DNA of 9,198 nucleotides. It comes from DASZZV01 sp035544835. Lineage in GTDB: Bacteria > Acidobacteriota > Thermoanaerobaculia > Gp7-AA8. The notes under the pieces are model-generated. The model made no database searches. It worked only from the letters and a program-made list of their open reading frames with translations, and was not told the DNA's origin. The position numbers and the translations under genes are program-made. Positions within the stretch are counted from its first letter, which is position 1. Each line of letters opens with the position of its first letter. Positions 1 through 5,820 of the stretch are shown here, in pieces. Where the stretch lies: positions 1 to 9,198 of the forward strand of contig DASZZV010000356.1 of NCBI GenBank assembly GCA_035544835.1, given 5' to 3'.

Positions 1-555
1 TCCCTGCTCCGCTGCCTTGCGATACCACTGCACTGCCTGGGCGGCGTCCTGGGCCACGCCGTTGCCGTGTTCGTAACTCAAACCAAGGTTGAACTGCGCC
101 TTCGCGAGCCCTTGCTCCGCTGTCTTGCGAAACCACTGCACTGCCTGGGCGGCGTCCTGGGCTACTCCGTTGCCGTGTTCGTAACTCAAACCAAGGTTGA
201 ACTGCGCCTGCGCGACTCCCTGCTCCGCTGCCTTGCGATACCACTGCACTGCCTGGGCGGCGTCCTGGGCCACGCCGTTGCCGTTGTCGTAACTCACACC
301 AAGGTTGATCTGCGCCTGCGCGAATCCCTGCTCCGCTGCCTTGCGATACCACTGCACTGCCTGGGCGGCGTCATGGGCCACGCCGTTGCCGTTGTCGTAA
401 CTCACACCAAGGTTGAACTGCGCCTGCGCGAGTCCCTGCTCCGCTGCCTTGCGATACCACTGCACCGCTTGGGCGGCGTCCTGGGCCACGCCCGTGCCCT
501 TGTCGTACGCGACCCCGAGGTCGTTCTGTGCCTTTGCGTCTCCCTGTTCAGCCGC
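1..555 (-). repeat. Tandem 108-bp coding repeat (Sel1 units)
   Basis: The same 108-bp unit recurs with starts at 1, 109, 217, 325 and 433, and a more diverged start at 541; each begins near tccctgctccgctgcc. Two subtypes are visible. The units at 1 and 109 have cgtgttcgtaactcaaacc (giving LSYEHGNG), whereas those at 217 and 325 have cgttgtcgtaactcacacc (giving VSYDNGNG). The period equals 36 codons, so the repeat is the Sel1 unit itself and not a non-coding satellite. Confidence 0.93.
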
Positions 556-717
556 GGAACGTAGTCTCTTCAGTTCGTCTTCCGGCGCGCTCGTTGTCGG
601 TTGGACGCCGGTGGTGGATTGCGGCAGCGTCTGCCCAGAGCTGGTTCGCGCACTGCCCGCGAGCGCCAGCACGGTAGCGAGCGCCGTGAAGACACGAATC
701 GCAACGCGACTTGTCAT
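1..717 (-). CDS. Sel1-repeat (tetratricopeptide-like) exported protein, 3' end beyond window
   Basis: The frame is open from an ATG at 715-717 to the window edge, giving 239 residues with no stop, so the C-terminus lies outside. Residues 1-29 look like a signal peptide (basic MTSRVAIR, then a hydrophobic stretch to about residue 20, with small residues after it). A short linker rich in Thr, Pro and Ser follows. From residue 55 there are five full 36-residue Sel1-like repeats and the start of a sixth, with the recurring pattern AAEQG-AQAQ-NLG-Y-GNGVAQDAAQAVQWYRK. Sel1 repeats form paired helices that scaffold protein-protein contacts, often in envelope or signalling complexes; the partner cannot be told from sequence. 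A good ribosome binding site lies 6 nt upstream of the ATG. Family assignment is firm and the specific role unknown. The repeats are almost identical at DNA level, suggesting recent expansion. Confidence 0.88.
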   Translation of the reverse strand, partial: MTSRVAIRVFTALATVLALAGSARTSSGQTLPQSTTGVQPTTSAPEDELKRLRSAAEQGDAKAQNDLGVAYDKGTGVAQDAAQAVQWYRKAAEQGLAQAQFNLGVSYDNGNGVAHDAAQAVQWYRKAAEQGFAQAQINLGVSYDNGNGVAQDAAQAVQWYRKAAEQGVAQAQFNLGLSYEHGNGVAQDAAQAVQWFRKTAEQGLAKAQFNLGLSYEHGNGVAQDAAQAVQWYRKAAEQG

Positions 718-723
718 GGGGAT

Positions 724-729
724 CACCTC
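724..729 (-). promoter_or_regulatory. Ribosome binding site of the Sel1 gene
   Basis: The minus strand reads GAGGTG, then six bases, then the ATG at 717. This strong anti-16S match fixes the start. A -10-like TAAAAT sits just upstream (742-737), but no good -35 is visible at the right spacing, so I do not call a promoter there. Confidence 0.7.
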
Positions 730-852
730 GACCGGCATTTTAGCCCGGTAAGCCTGCTGAGACCCAAGTCTCTGCGGATTTGCCGCACGGAAACAGAGAA
801 AAAGAGCGAACGGCGATTTGGCGCACCGAACCCGATGTCAGGGCCGCCGTGA

Positions 853-869
853 TGCCGGCAACACCGGCA
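853..869. other. Short inverted repeat in the intergenic gap
   Basis: TGCCGG, a five-base loop CAACA, and CCGGCA can form a 6-bp GC-rich hairpin. It lies about 75 nt downstream of the stop of the cyclophilin/Skp fusion gene and upstream of the Sel1 gene. No T-run follows on either strand, so it is not a clear intrinsic terminator. Nothing else is recognisable in the gap 718-941. Confidence 0.3.
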
Positions 870-941
870 GACGTCGCCAGAAAGAGTGGCGACTGCGATA
901 AGAAACATGGTCCTCTTCAGCGGTCCTCATTGGGGCCACGG

Positions 942-3050
942 TCACCGGGAGCTAATCTGCCGTAAAACGCTCGAAGTGATATCGATTGCATCAGCGGCGT
1001 ATACCAATCCCGACTTGTACTTATCGAAAACCAAACCCGCCCGACCGGCCGTCGTGCGCTTGACGTTCTCCAGCCCGGCCGCGTCGATCTTCCCGGCCGG
1101 CAGCTTCTCGCTCTGGACCACCGCAATCTGTAACGCAATCGCCGGCAGCGGGGCCGGATGGAAACCTGAGTCAGTCATCCGTCGCAGGACTGCGTCGGTG
1201 ATGTCGAGAAGCTGATCGTTACTGACGAGACCAGACTCAGACTTATTGAACGCGGTGCCGAGGTCAAGATCGCGGGCGACGCCGTTAATTACGGGCATGA
1301 CCAGCTTCTCGAGTGCCGCAAGCCCCTCACCACGCGCCTTTGTAATCGCCTCTGGAGACGCGCCGGATTGTTGCATTTCTGCCAGGCGCTGCTTTGCACT
1401 TGTGCCTTGTGCGCTCTGCTCCAGCACGCGCTGAACGTCCACGACGGCAGACGCACGGGCCTTCAGACGCTGCGCACCAGTCTCCCCTCCGTTCATTCCA
1501 TTCAGCACGTTGTCTGTGACATCGATTGAGTCACTCCCGTAGACCAGTCCCGATTCGTACTTGTTGAAGATAGCGGCCGCGCCTGACTGGCGCCCAACCA
1601 GCTGAACTACCGGGATCATCTGACGCTCCAATTCCTTGAGCTCGCGATCTCGCGCCGCCCCGAGCTCCGCATCAGCAGTCTTTGCGTACGCCTGCTGTTC
1701 AGCCACCGGTAGCTGCTTCACCTTTTCTGCACGGTCCTCCTGCATCTTTTTCAAACGCTGGAATGCGCTCTTGCCGGCCTGCGAATCGGAAAGGAGCCTC
1801 TGAACATTCACTACGAGAGCACCTGCTGTAGGCGACGAGGTTGGGACAACGGGCGGGACTTGCGCCGTCGGCATGCCCTTCTCGCCCGCTCTTGCGTCTC
1901 GGATCGTTACCGACTTGATCTCCACGGGGTCGACAGGTCTGTCGTTCACCGTCGTTTGCCCCGAGACGATTTTGTCGACGACATCCATCCCGCTGACAAC
2001 CTGACCAAAGACCGTGTACTTGCCGTCGAGGGAAGCGGAGGCGTCGGCCACGCAGATAAAGAACTGAGAAGACGCGCTGTCGGGGTCCTGGGATCGGGCC
2101 ATGGACACGATCCCGCGAACGTGATGAACGGCGTTGAACTCGGCCTTCAAGTTCCGTCCCGATCCGCCCGTGCCCCAGCTGCCGGTGTCGGCCGTTTTGG
2201 TGTTGGGGTCCCCTCCCTGAATCATGAAACCGGGGATGACTCGGTGGAACTTCGTGCCGTTGTAGTAACCGTTCTGGGCAAGCTCGATGAAGTTGCGGAC
2301 GTGATTCGGAGCCACGTCGGGAAAGAACCGAATGGCAATGGTTCCCTGCGAGGTATTCAGCTCCGCTACCTTGTCGCTCGCAGAGGGAGGCTGGGGCGCT
2401 GGCGGGCCTTGCGTCGTCGGCGGGACTTGCGGCGTCGGCGGGACTTGCGCCGCGGGCGGGCCCTCCGCGATCCGGAAGGCGTTCACAAATCCGCCGGAGT
2501 TGAGTTCGGACACTCCGCCCGAGGAGCCGGAGAAAGCATACTCACCAGGTACAAGCGGCTCAGTGGGCATAAACAGGAATGTGCGTGCGCCGCGGTTCTT
2601 CTTTGTCGTCCAGTCCAGGCCGTAGACCACCTCACCATACCTGCTGAACGTAAGCGGCACGAACACCCGCGACCCCCAGCGCTCTCGCTTTTCCACGGCC
2701 AATCGTTCCAGCCTAAAAGCCTGCACGACACTGTCGTCATCTATTAGGCGCACCGCGAACCTGTGCTGCTCGCCGTAGAGGAAGGTTACCGGCGATGCGG
2801 CGCCACGCAGAAAACAACAATAGCGTCCTTTCACCTTTATGGTCCCCTCGAGGGCCATCAGGGCGCCGGTGACCGGATTGACGCGAGACATACAAAAGCC
2901 AACCCTTCTCATGCCCTGGCAGGTTGTCAAGCTCTCTCGACCCGCCACGGGCGGCTCGTCTATCTTTGGCGGAATCTGCGCGAAGATTGGGATGGCCGCA
3001 ACCAACACGAGTAAGAGCGACACGAACAACGGGTAGCGGGCGCGTCTCAT
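942..3050 (-). CDS. Secreted cyclophilin-type peptidyl-prolyl isomerase fused to Skp/OmpH-like modules
   Basis: This 702-residue protein starts with a signal peptide (residues 1-25, ending PIFAQ). Residues 26-195 are a domain I do not recognise, with Cys44, Cys53, Cys78 and Cys79. A Pro/Gln linker (197-225) leads to a cyclophilin domain (226-390). It keeps the catalytic Arg270 in FHRVIPGFMIQGGD, with Phe275, Met276, Gln278 and Phe330 (SSQFF). Ser340 replaces the Trp of human CypA, and Tyr345 replaces His126. A second linker (395-408) joins Skp/OmpH-like modules: 412-520 (VVNVQRLL to VTDNVLNGM), 535-627 (VVDVQRVLEQS to ITDAVLRRM) and a half-module 637-702 lacking the VVDVQR part. Such proteins isomerise prolines and chaperone outer-membrane clients in the periplasm; the joint function is inferred. 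AGGAG lies 7 nt before the ATG. The neighbouring lipoprotein cyclophilin is a close paralogue. Confidence 0.88.
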   Translation of the reverse strand: MRRARYPLFVSLLLVLVAAIPIFAQIPPKIDEPPVAGRESLTTCQGMRRVGFCMSRVNPVTGALMALEGTIKVKGRYCCFLRGAASPVTFLYGEQHRFAVRLIDDDSVVQAFRLERLAVEKRERWGSRVFVPLTFSRYGEVVYGLDWTTKKNRGARTFLFMPTEPLVPGEYAFSGSSGGVSELNSGGFVNAFRIAEGPPAAQVPPTPQVPPTTQGPPAPQPPSASDKVAELNTSQGTIAIRFFPDVAPNHVRNFIELAQNGYYNGTKFHRVIPGFMIQGGDPNTKTADTGSWGTGGSGRNLKAEFNAVHHVRGIVSMARSQDPDSASSQFFICVADASASLDGKYTVFGQVVSGMDVVDKIVSGQTTVNDRPVDPVEIKSVTIRDARAGEKGMPTAQVPPVVPTSSPTAGALVVNVQRLLSDSQAGKSAFQRLKKMQEDRAEKVKQLPVAEQQAYAKTADAELGAARDRELKELERQMIPVVQLVGRQSGAAAIFNKYESGLVYGSDSIDVTDNVLNGMNGGETGAQRLKARASAVVDVQRVLEQSAQGTSAKQRLAEMQQSGASPEAITKARGEGLAALEKLVMPVINGVARDLDLGTAFNKSESGLVSNDQLLDITDAVLRRMTDSGFHPAPLPAIALQIAVVQSEKLPAGKIDAAGLENVKRTTAGRAGLVFDKYKSGLVYAADAIDITSSVLRQISSR
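1852..1869 (-). repeat. 18-bp linker repeat, single copy on the C-terminal side of the cyclophilin domain
   Basis: The plus-strand sequence is ggcgggacttgcgccgtc, encoding the TAQVPP part of the linker after the cyclophilin domain. The same unit occurs in tandem at 2401-2454 on the other side of that domain; the copy at 2437 shares its first 16 bases exactly. The cyclophilin-coding cassette is therefore bracketed by direct repeats. Confidence 0.75.
1875..2375 (-). repeat. Duplicated cyclophilin cassette, copy A (within the Skp fusion gene)
   Basis: This 501-bp block encodes residues 226-392, from DKVAELNTSQG to GEKG. It aligns without gaps to 3435-3935 in the neighbouring gene. By eye the proteins differ at 16 of 167 positions. 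The DNA also matches closely, including shared long runs around the position encoding VHHVRGIVSMARSQ. Confidence 0.9.
2401..2454 (-). repeat. Three tandem copies of an 18-bp linker repeat
   Basis: Units start at 2401, 2419 and 2437 with the consensus ggcgggacttgcgNcgtc, with a few substitutions. They encode the six-residue pattern PP-T/A-x-Q-V/G in the linker between the N-terminal domain and the cyclophilin domain. A further degenerate start of the unit is visible at 2455. A single copy occurs beyond the other end of the cyclophilin domain, at 1852-1869. Confidence 0.75.
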
Positions 3051-3057
3051 GGAAGTT

Positions 3058-3062
3058 CTCCT
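3058..3062 (-). promoter_or_regulatory. Ribosome binding site of the cyclophilin/Skp fusion gene
   Basis: AGGAG on the minus strand lies 7 nt upstream of the ATG at 3050. The signal peptide begins directly at this ATG, which supports the start choice. Confidence 0.75.
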
Positions 3063-3124
3063 AAGGGCCGCCGAAATGACTTGAGGTCTTGGCGAATAGA
3101 GATTTCAGGCGATCCTTTTGGTCG

Positions 3125-3130
3125 ATTATC
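3125..3130 (-). promoter_or_regulatory. Candidate extended -10 promoter element for the fusion gene
   Basis: The minus strand reads TGTGATAAT. This is GATAAT (5 of 6 matches to TATAAT) preceded by the TG of an extended -10, about 75 nt upstream of the start codon. No convincing -35 hexamer lies 16-18 nt upstream. The call rests on a short match and is tentative. Confidence 0.3.
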
Positions 3131-3264
3131 ACACCTGTTGCTGAGCGAGAACTGTCGATGGCCATCAACAACAGAAATCGCGCGTGGTGAGGATCGACTG
3201 ATGCGAGTAGATCTCGTTCACCGAGGCTCTCAGTTTCGGGTTGGGCACGTCTTCGCGGCAGGGC

Positions 3265-3360
3265 TCACATCGGCGCTCCGCACCGCGGGCACCGATTCAC
3301 GCGAAAGGAGGCCATCGCGTGGCACCTATGACACGACTTGCTGATGAGCGCCAGAACGAA
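3265..3360 (-). pseudogene. Zinc-ribbon coding remnant or start-less small ORF
   Basis: The minus-strand frame ending at the TGA at 3265-3267 encodes SCHRCHAMASFRVNRC followed by PRCGAPM. The cysteine spacing is C-x2-C-x10-C-x2-C with a GA after the last cysteine, as in short zinc-ribbon domains of the CPNCGAEL...FCPNCGA type. The frame stays open upstream to the stop of the lipoprotein cyclophilin and beyond, but has no in-frame ATG, GTG or TTG before the first cysteine. The only ATG (3315) would give 16 residues with half the ribbon. It lies in the -1 frame relative to the upstream cyclophilin gene. It may be the tail of a decayed gene, a frameshifted extension of that cyclophilin, or chance. 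Confidence 0.35.
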
Positions 3361-3419
3361 GCAAGGCGACAGTGGAGGCTTCGCCGGTTCCGTCGTTACC
3401 GTTCCCCGTTCCGATCTTT

Positions 3420-4130
3420 CTATTTCGGAGCGCCGCCCTTCTCGCCCTCTTTAGCATCTCGGATCGTTACCGACTTGATCTCGACGGGGTCGACAGGTCG
3501 GTCGTTCACCGTCACTTTCCCGGAGACGATCTTATCGGCGACATCCATCCCACTCACGACCTGTCCGAAGGCCGAGTACTTGCCGTCGAGGGATGCGGTA
3601 GCGTCGGCCACGCAGACAAAGAACTGCGAAGAAGCGCTGTCGGGGTTCTGGGATCGGGCCATGGACACGATCCCGCGGACGTGATGAACGGCGTTGAACT
3701 CGGCCTTCAGATACTTTCCAGATCCGCCCGTGCCCCAGCTGCTGGTGTCGGCCGTCTTGGTATTGGGATCGCCGCCCTGGATCATGAAGCCCGGGATGAC
3801 CCGGTGGAACTTCGTGCCGTTGTAATAACCCTTCTGGGCCAGGTCGATGAAGTTGCGGACGTGATTGGGGGCCACATCAGGAAAGAATCGAATGGCAATC
3901 GGTCCCTGCGAAGTATTCAGCTCGGCTACCTTGTCAGCATATTCACTCATAGGTTTCTCCGTCTCCGTTGGCGCGGCAGGCGCCTGTGTCGTGGTCGTCA
4001 AACTATCGGAGCTTGCGCTCGCTGTTCCGGTTGTGGCCGGCTGCGAAGCAGCCGCGCCGACGTCATTTTGAGGCGGCCTCGAGCAGCCGGCCAAAGCGAC
4101 GATCACCAGAAGGGAAAGTAAGGACCTCAT
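3420..4130 (-). CDS. Lipoprotein cyclophilin-type peptidyl-prolyl cis-trans isomerase
   Basis: This 236-residue protein has a lipoprotein signal peptide (MRSLLSLLVIVALAGC, lipobox LAGC, lipidated Cys16). A linker rich in Ala, Thr and Ser follows (17-60), then a complete cyclophilin domain (66-232). FHRVIPGFMIQGGD carries catalytic Arg110 with Phe115 and Gln118; SSQFF gives Phe170. It should catalyse proline isomerisation of envelope proteins from a membrane anchor. The ATG at 4130 is chosen because it opens the signal peptide and has GGAGG four bases upstream. The frame stays open upstream to 4760, but that part is antisense-like sequence over the DUF4097 gene. An internal Met61 (PMSEYADKVAEL) has its own ribosome binding site and may start a cytoplasmic form. 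The domain is about 90% identical to that of the downstream fusion protein. No -1 or -2 Asp retention signal is seen: the residue after Cys16 is Ser, which favours outer-membrane sorting by the E. coli rule. Confidence 0.9.
   Translation of the reverse strand: MRSLLSLLVIVALAGCSRPPQNDVGAAASQPATTGTASASSDSLTTTTQAPAAPTETEKPMSEYADKVAELNTSQGPIAIRFFPDVAPNHVRNFIDLAQKGYYNGTKFHRVIPGFMIQGGDPNTKTADTSSWGTGGSGKYLKAEFNAVHHVRGIVSMARSQNPDSASSQFFVCVADATASLDGKYSAFGQVVSGMDVADKIVSGKVTVNDRPVDPVEIKSVTIRDAKEGEKGGAPK
3435..3935 (-). repeat. Duplicated cyclophilin cassette, copy B (lipoprotein gene)
   Basis: This 501-bp block encodes residues 66-232 of the lipoprotein cyclophilin and aligns gap-free with 1875-2375. 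Similarity stops abruptly at both ends: MSEYA precedes it here and PPSAS in copy A, while GAPK and a stop follow here and MPTAQVPP in copy A. The duplication therefore covered little more than the domain. Confidence 0.9.
3948..3960 (-). promoter_or_regulatory. Possible internal translation start of the lipoprotein cyclophilin
   Basis: GGAG (3960-3957), six bases AAACCT, then an in-frame ATG (3950-3948) encoding MSEYADKVAEL. Initiation here would give a 176-residue cyclophilin without the lipoprotein signal. The match is short and the internal start is a hypothesis. Confidence 0.35.
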
Positions 4131-4134
4131 AAAG

Positions 4135-4139
4135 CCTCC
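4135..4139 (-). promoter_or_regulatory. Ribosome binding site of the lipoprotein cyclophilin gene
   Basis: GGAGG on the minus strand lies four bases (CTTT) before the ATG at 4130. The spacing is a little short but the core is perfect. It favours this start over the ATG at 4160 (MAEGKFFGGF), which has no comparable site. Confidence 0.6.
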
Positions 4140-4179
4140 GAAAAATTTGCCCTCGGCCATCGCGGCGAAAAGGCGGCCT

Positions 4180-4185
4180 ATTGTA
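4180..4185 (-). promoter_or_regulatory. Candidate -10 element upstream of the lipoprotein cyclophilin
   Basis: TACAAT (5 of 6 to consensus) lies in the 86-nt gap after the DUF4097 gene, about 50 nt before the ATG. The sequence upstream is pyrimidine-rich and no good -35 is visible. No hairpin plus T-run was found in the gap, so read-through from the upstream operon is also possible. Confidence 0.25.
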
Positions 4186-4216
4186 CTGAGAGGGAAGCAA
4201 GGAAAGACAGAAGCAA

Positions 4217-5815
4217 TCAGCGAAGGCCGGGCTTCCGGATCCGGATGTTCCCGTTCTCCACGTGCAGGGTCATCTTGTCCCCGCCGCCGTTGATCTTCCC
4301 CTGGGCTCGGATTCGAGTCATGTTCCCCACCTTGTCCTTCAGGATCGTGAGCCCGGGCATATCGGACTGGATGGAGTGCATGTTGTCGTCGCGCGTCAGG
4401 ATTGTGGCGTCGATCGTGGCCGGGAAGCCGGGCGGAAGATTGAGAAAGATACTTCCTCCAACAGTCCGGGCGTCCACGGTGGCGCTTCGCGCACCGGCGT
4501 CGACGGCGATGCTGATGTCGCCGGACTTGGTGGTTGCCTTGACGCCGGCCATGGCCTGTCGCAGGGTCACGTCTCCACCACCTGAATCGAGGGTCATGGG
4601 ACCTCCCGAGTACAGCACGTAGATGCTCCCTCCCTCGGTCTGCACGGTCCCGCCTCGGCGTGCCGCCCGAACCAGAATGTCGCCCGCGGAGGTGCGCGCC
4701 GACAGCTGTCCTGCTACCTCTCCCAGGTTCAGCGGCCCGCCCAGAGAGCGCACGTTGCATGTGCCGAGAACCCGTCCCAGCGCGATCTCACCGGCACCGG
4801 TGGTCACCTTCGCCGCGCCGTCAACCTGGCCGATGAAGACGTTCCCGTTATTCGTATCGAACTCGAAGTCGCCGTTGAACCTACTGTGCGCGACATAGAC
4901 GCTTCCCGTAGGATCAGTGGGCGGTTGCAGAAACACGGCGCGCCAGCGCTCCAGGACGAGTCGGACATCCTCGGGACCGCTCTGCTGTTGCTCGGTCGGC
5001 GGAATCAGGGACCGCGGGATGGCTCGGGGATTCTCCTTCGGCAGAAGGTAGATGCGCCCGGTGATCGTCCTGGTCTGAATAAGCGGCCCGCCGCTTCCGA
5101 CCGAGCCTCGATACACGTGTCCGTTGACGCGCGGCACGAAGCGCCCGGGCACGTCGATGGCGCTGAGGATGTCACCGTTGAGCGTGTCAGCAAGCCAGGC
5201 CACTCCGCCGTTCTGAGGGACATGCAACTCGATGCTTCCGTTGAGTGATGCGATCTTGCTCGGAACTCGAGGAGGGTTCGAGTAGTAGACGAAGATATTC
5301 GCGTTCGCCGAGTCGATATCGAGACCGCCCAGCGCGTCGTGCAACTCGATGGTTCCCCCAACGGTCCGCACGAACAGCGGGCCAAAAACATTCGACACCT
5401 GCACTTTGTCGTCGGTCCCTCCCACGATATTCAGAGAAATCGTTCGTGGAACCTGAATCACGTAGTTGACGCTGATCACCCATCGGTTATTCGCCTCCGG
5501 AATGACGGCTTTCGCCACCCGCTTGGTTTGATCTCCAGCGAAAAAGAGCTGGGCCTGGGTTTTAGCCACAGCCAGCGCATCATCATCAGCCGCTCGGACA
5601 ATGGTCGTCGCCTCGATGAGGATGTCACTGCGGTCGGCACCGGTGACGCTGACCGACCCGTTGGAGTCATCGATCCACAGCGCTCCGTTCATCGCGATCG
5701 GGAAGTTACGCACGGCCCTGGCCGAGGCCGTGCTCTTGAATTGCGCCTCGGCCATGGTCGCCACCGAGCAGAGGGCCAGGGCGATGAAAGGTACAGCTTT
5801 GAGGCGGTCAAACAT
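4217..5815 (-). CDS. Exported DUF4097-type beta-strand repeat protein
   Basis: This 532-residue protein has a signal peptide (residues 1-25, ending TMAEAQ). The rest is short beta-strand repeats of the pattern G-x-I/V-x-V...T-x-G-G-x-I, as in DUF4097 putative adhesin-like proteins. Examples are NGSVSVTG (52-59), VGGTIELHDALGGLDI, NGSIELHVPQNGG, NNGNVFIGQVDGAAKV, AGQLSARTSAGDILV and NGNIRIRKPG at the C-terminus. The repeats fall in two blocks (about 40-260 and 305-530) separated by a Pro/Gln-rich, probably helical linker (258-303). No membrane helix or anchor follows the signal peptide, so a periplasmic or secreted location is likely. The start codon is 5 nt after the anti-sigma stop with only a weak ribosome site, so translational coupling is likely. 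Biochemical role is unknown; the context links it to the sigma/anti-sigma pair. Confidence 0.82.
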   Translation of the reverse strand: MFDRLKAVPFIALALCSVATMAEAQFKSTASARAVRNFPIAMNGALWIDDSNGSVSVTGADRSDILIEATTIVRAADDDALAVAKTQAQLFFAGDQTKRVAKAVIPEANNRWVISVNYVIQVPRTISLNIVGGTDDKVQVSNVFGPLFVRTVGGTIELHDALGGLDIDSANANIFVYYSNPPRVPSKIASLNGSIELHVPQNGGVAWLADTLNGDILSAIDVPGRFVPRVNGHVYRGSVGSGGPLIQTRTITGRIYLLPKENPRAIPRSLIPPTEQQQSGPEDVRLVLERWRAVFLQPPTDPTGSVYVAHSRFNGDFEFDTNNGNVFIGQVDGAAKVTTGAGEIALGRVLGTCNVRSLGGPLNLGEVAGQLSARTSAGDILVRAARRGGTVQTEGGSIYVLYSGGPMTLDSGGGDVTLRQAMAGVKATTKSGDISIAVDAGARSATVDARTVGGSIFLNLPPGFPATIDATILTRDDNMHSIQSDMPGLTILKDKVGNMTRIRAQGKINGGGDKMTLHVENGNIRIRKPGLR

Positions 5816-5820
5816 GTCCG

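Larger units (their letters stand above)
3051..3419. other. Intergenic region between the two cyclophilin genes
   Basis: This 369-bp stretch has no complete gene that I believe. It holds the ribosome binding site and a candidate promoter of the downstream fusion gene (3058-3130). Farther up is an open minus-strand frame encoding a zinc-ribbon-like CxxC pair without a usual start codon (3265-3360). Plus-strand frames here encode nothing recognisable and run on into the antisense of the lipoprotein cyclophilin gene. Confidence 0.6.

Noticed and set aside
1..555. CRISPR-like direct repeats
   Set aside because: The period is 108 bp with no unique spacers, in frame with codons of a Sel1 protein.
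67..564. Plus-strand open frame encoding a repetitive protein (RLRESLLRCLAIPLH pattern)
   Set aside because: It is the antisense of the Sel1 repeats. The minus strand gives a signal peptide, a ribosome site and the known Sel1 consensus.
853..869. Intrinsic terminator of the fusion gene
   Set aside because: The hairpin lacks a T-run and lies 75 nt past the stop codon.
1860..2747. Plus-strand 295-residue open frame, and its counterpart at 3372-4121
   Set aside because: Both are shadows of the two cyclophilin genes; their mutual similarity only reflects the duplication.
3322..3333. CHRCH as a c-type haem motif
   Set aside because: A second CxxC follows at ten residues with GA after it, which fits a zinc ribbon better. 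There is no signal peptide or longer domain.
4131..4760. Upstream extension of the lipoprotein cyclophilin frame, to a 446-residue protein
   Set aside because: The added part is Arg/Gly-rich antisense-like sequence lying inside the DUF4097 gene. The start at 4130 has a lipoprotein signal peptide and GGAGG.
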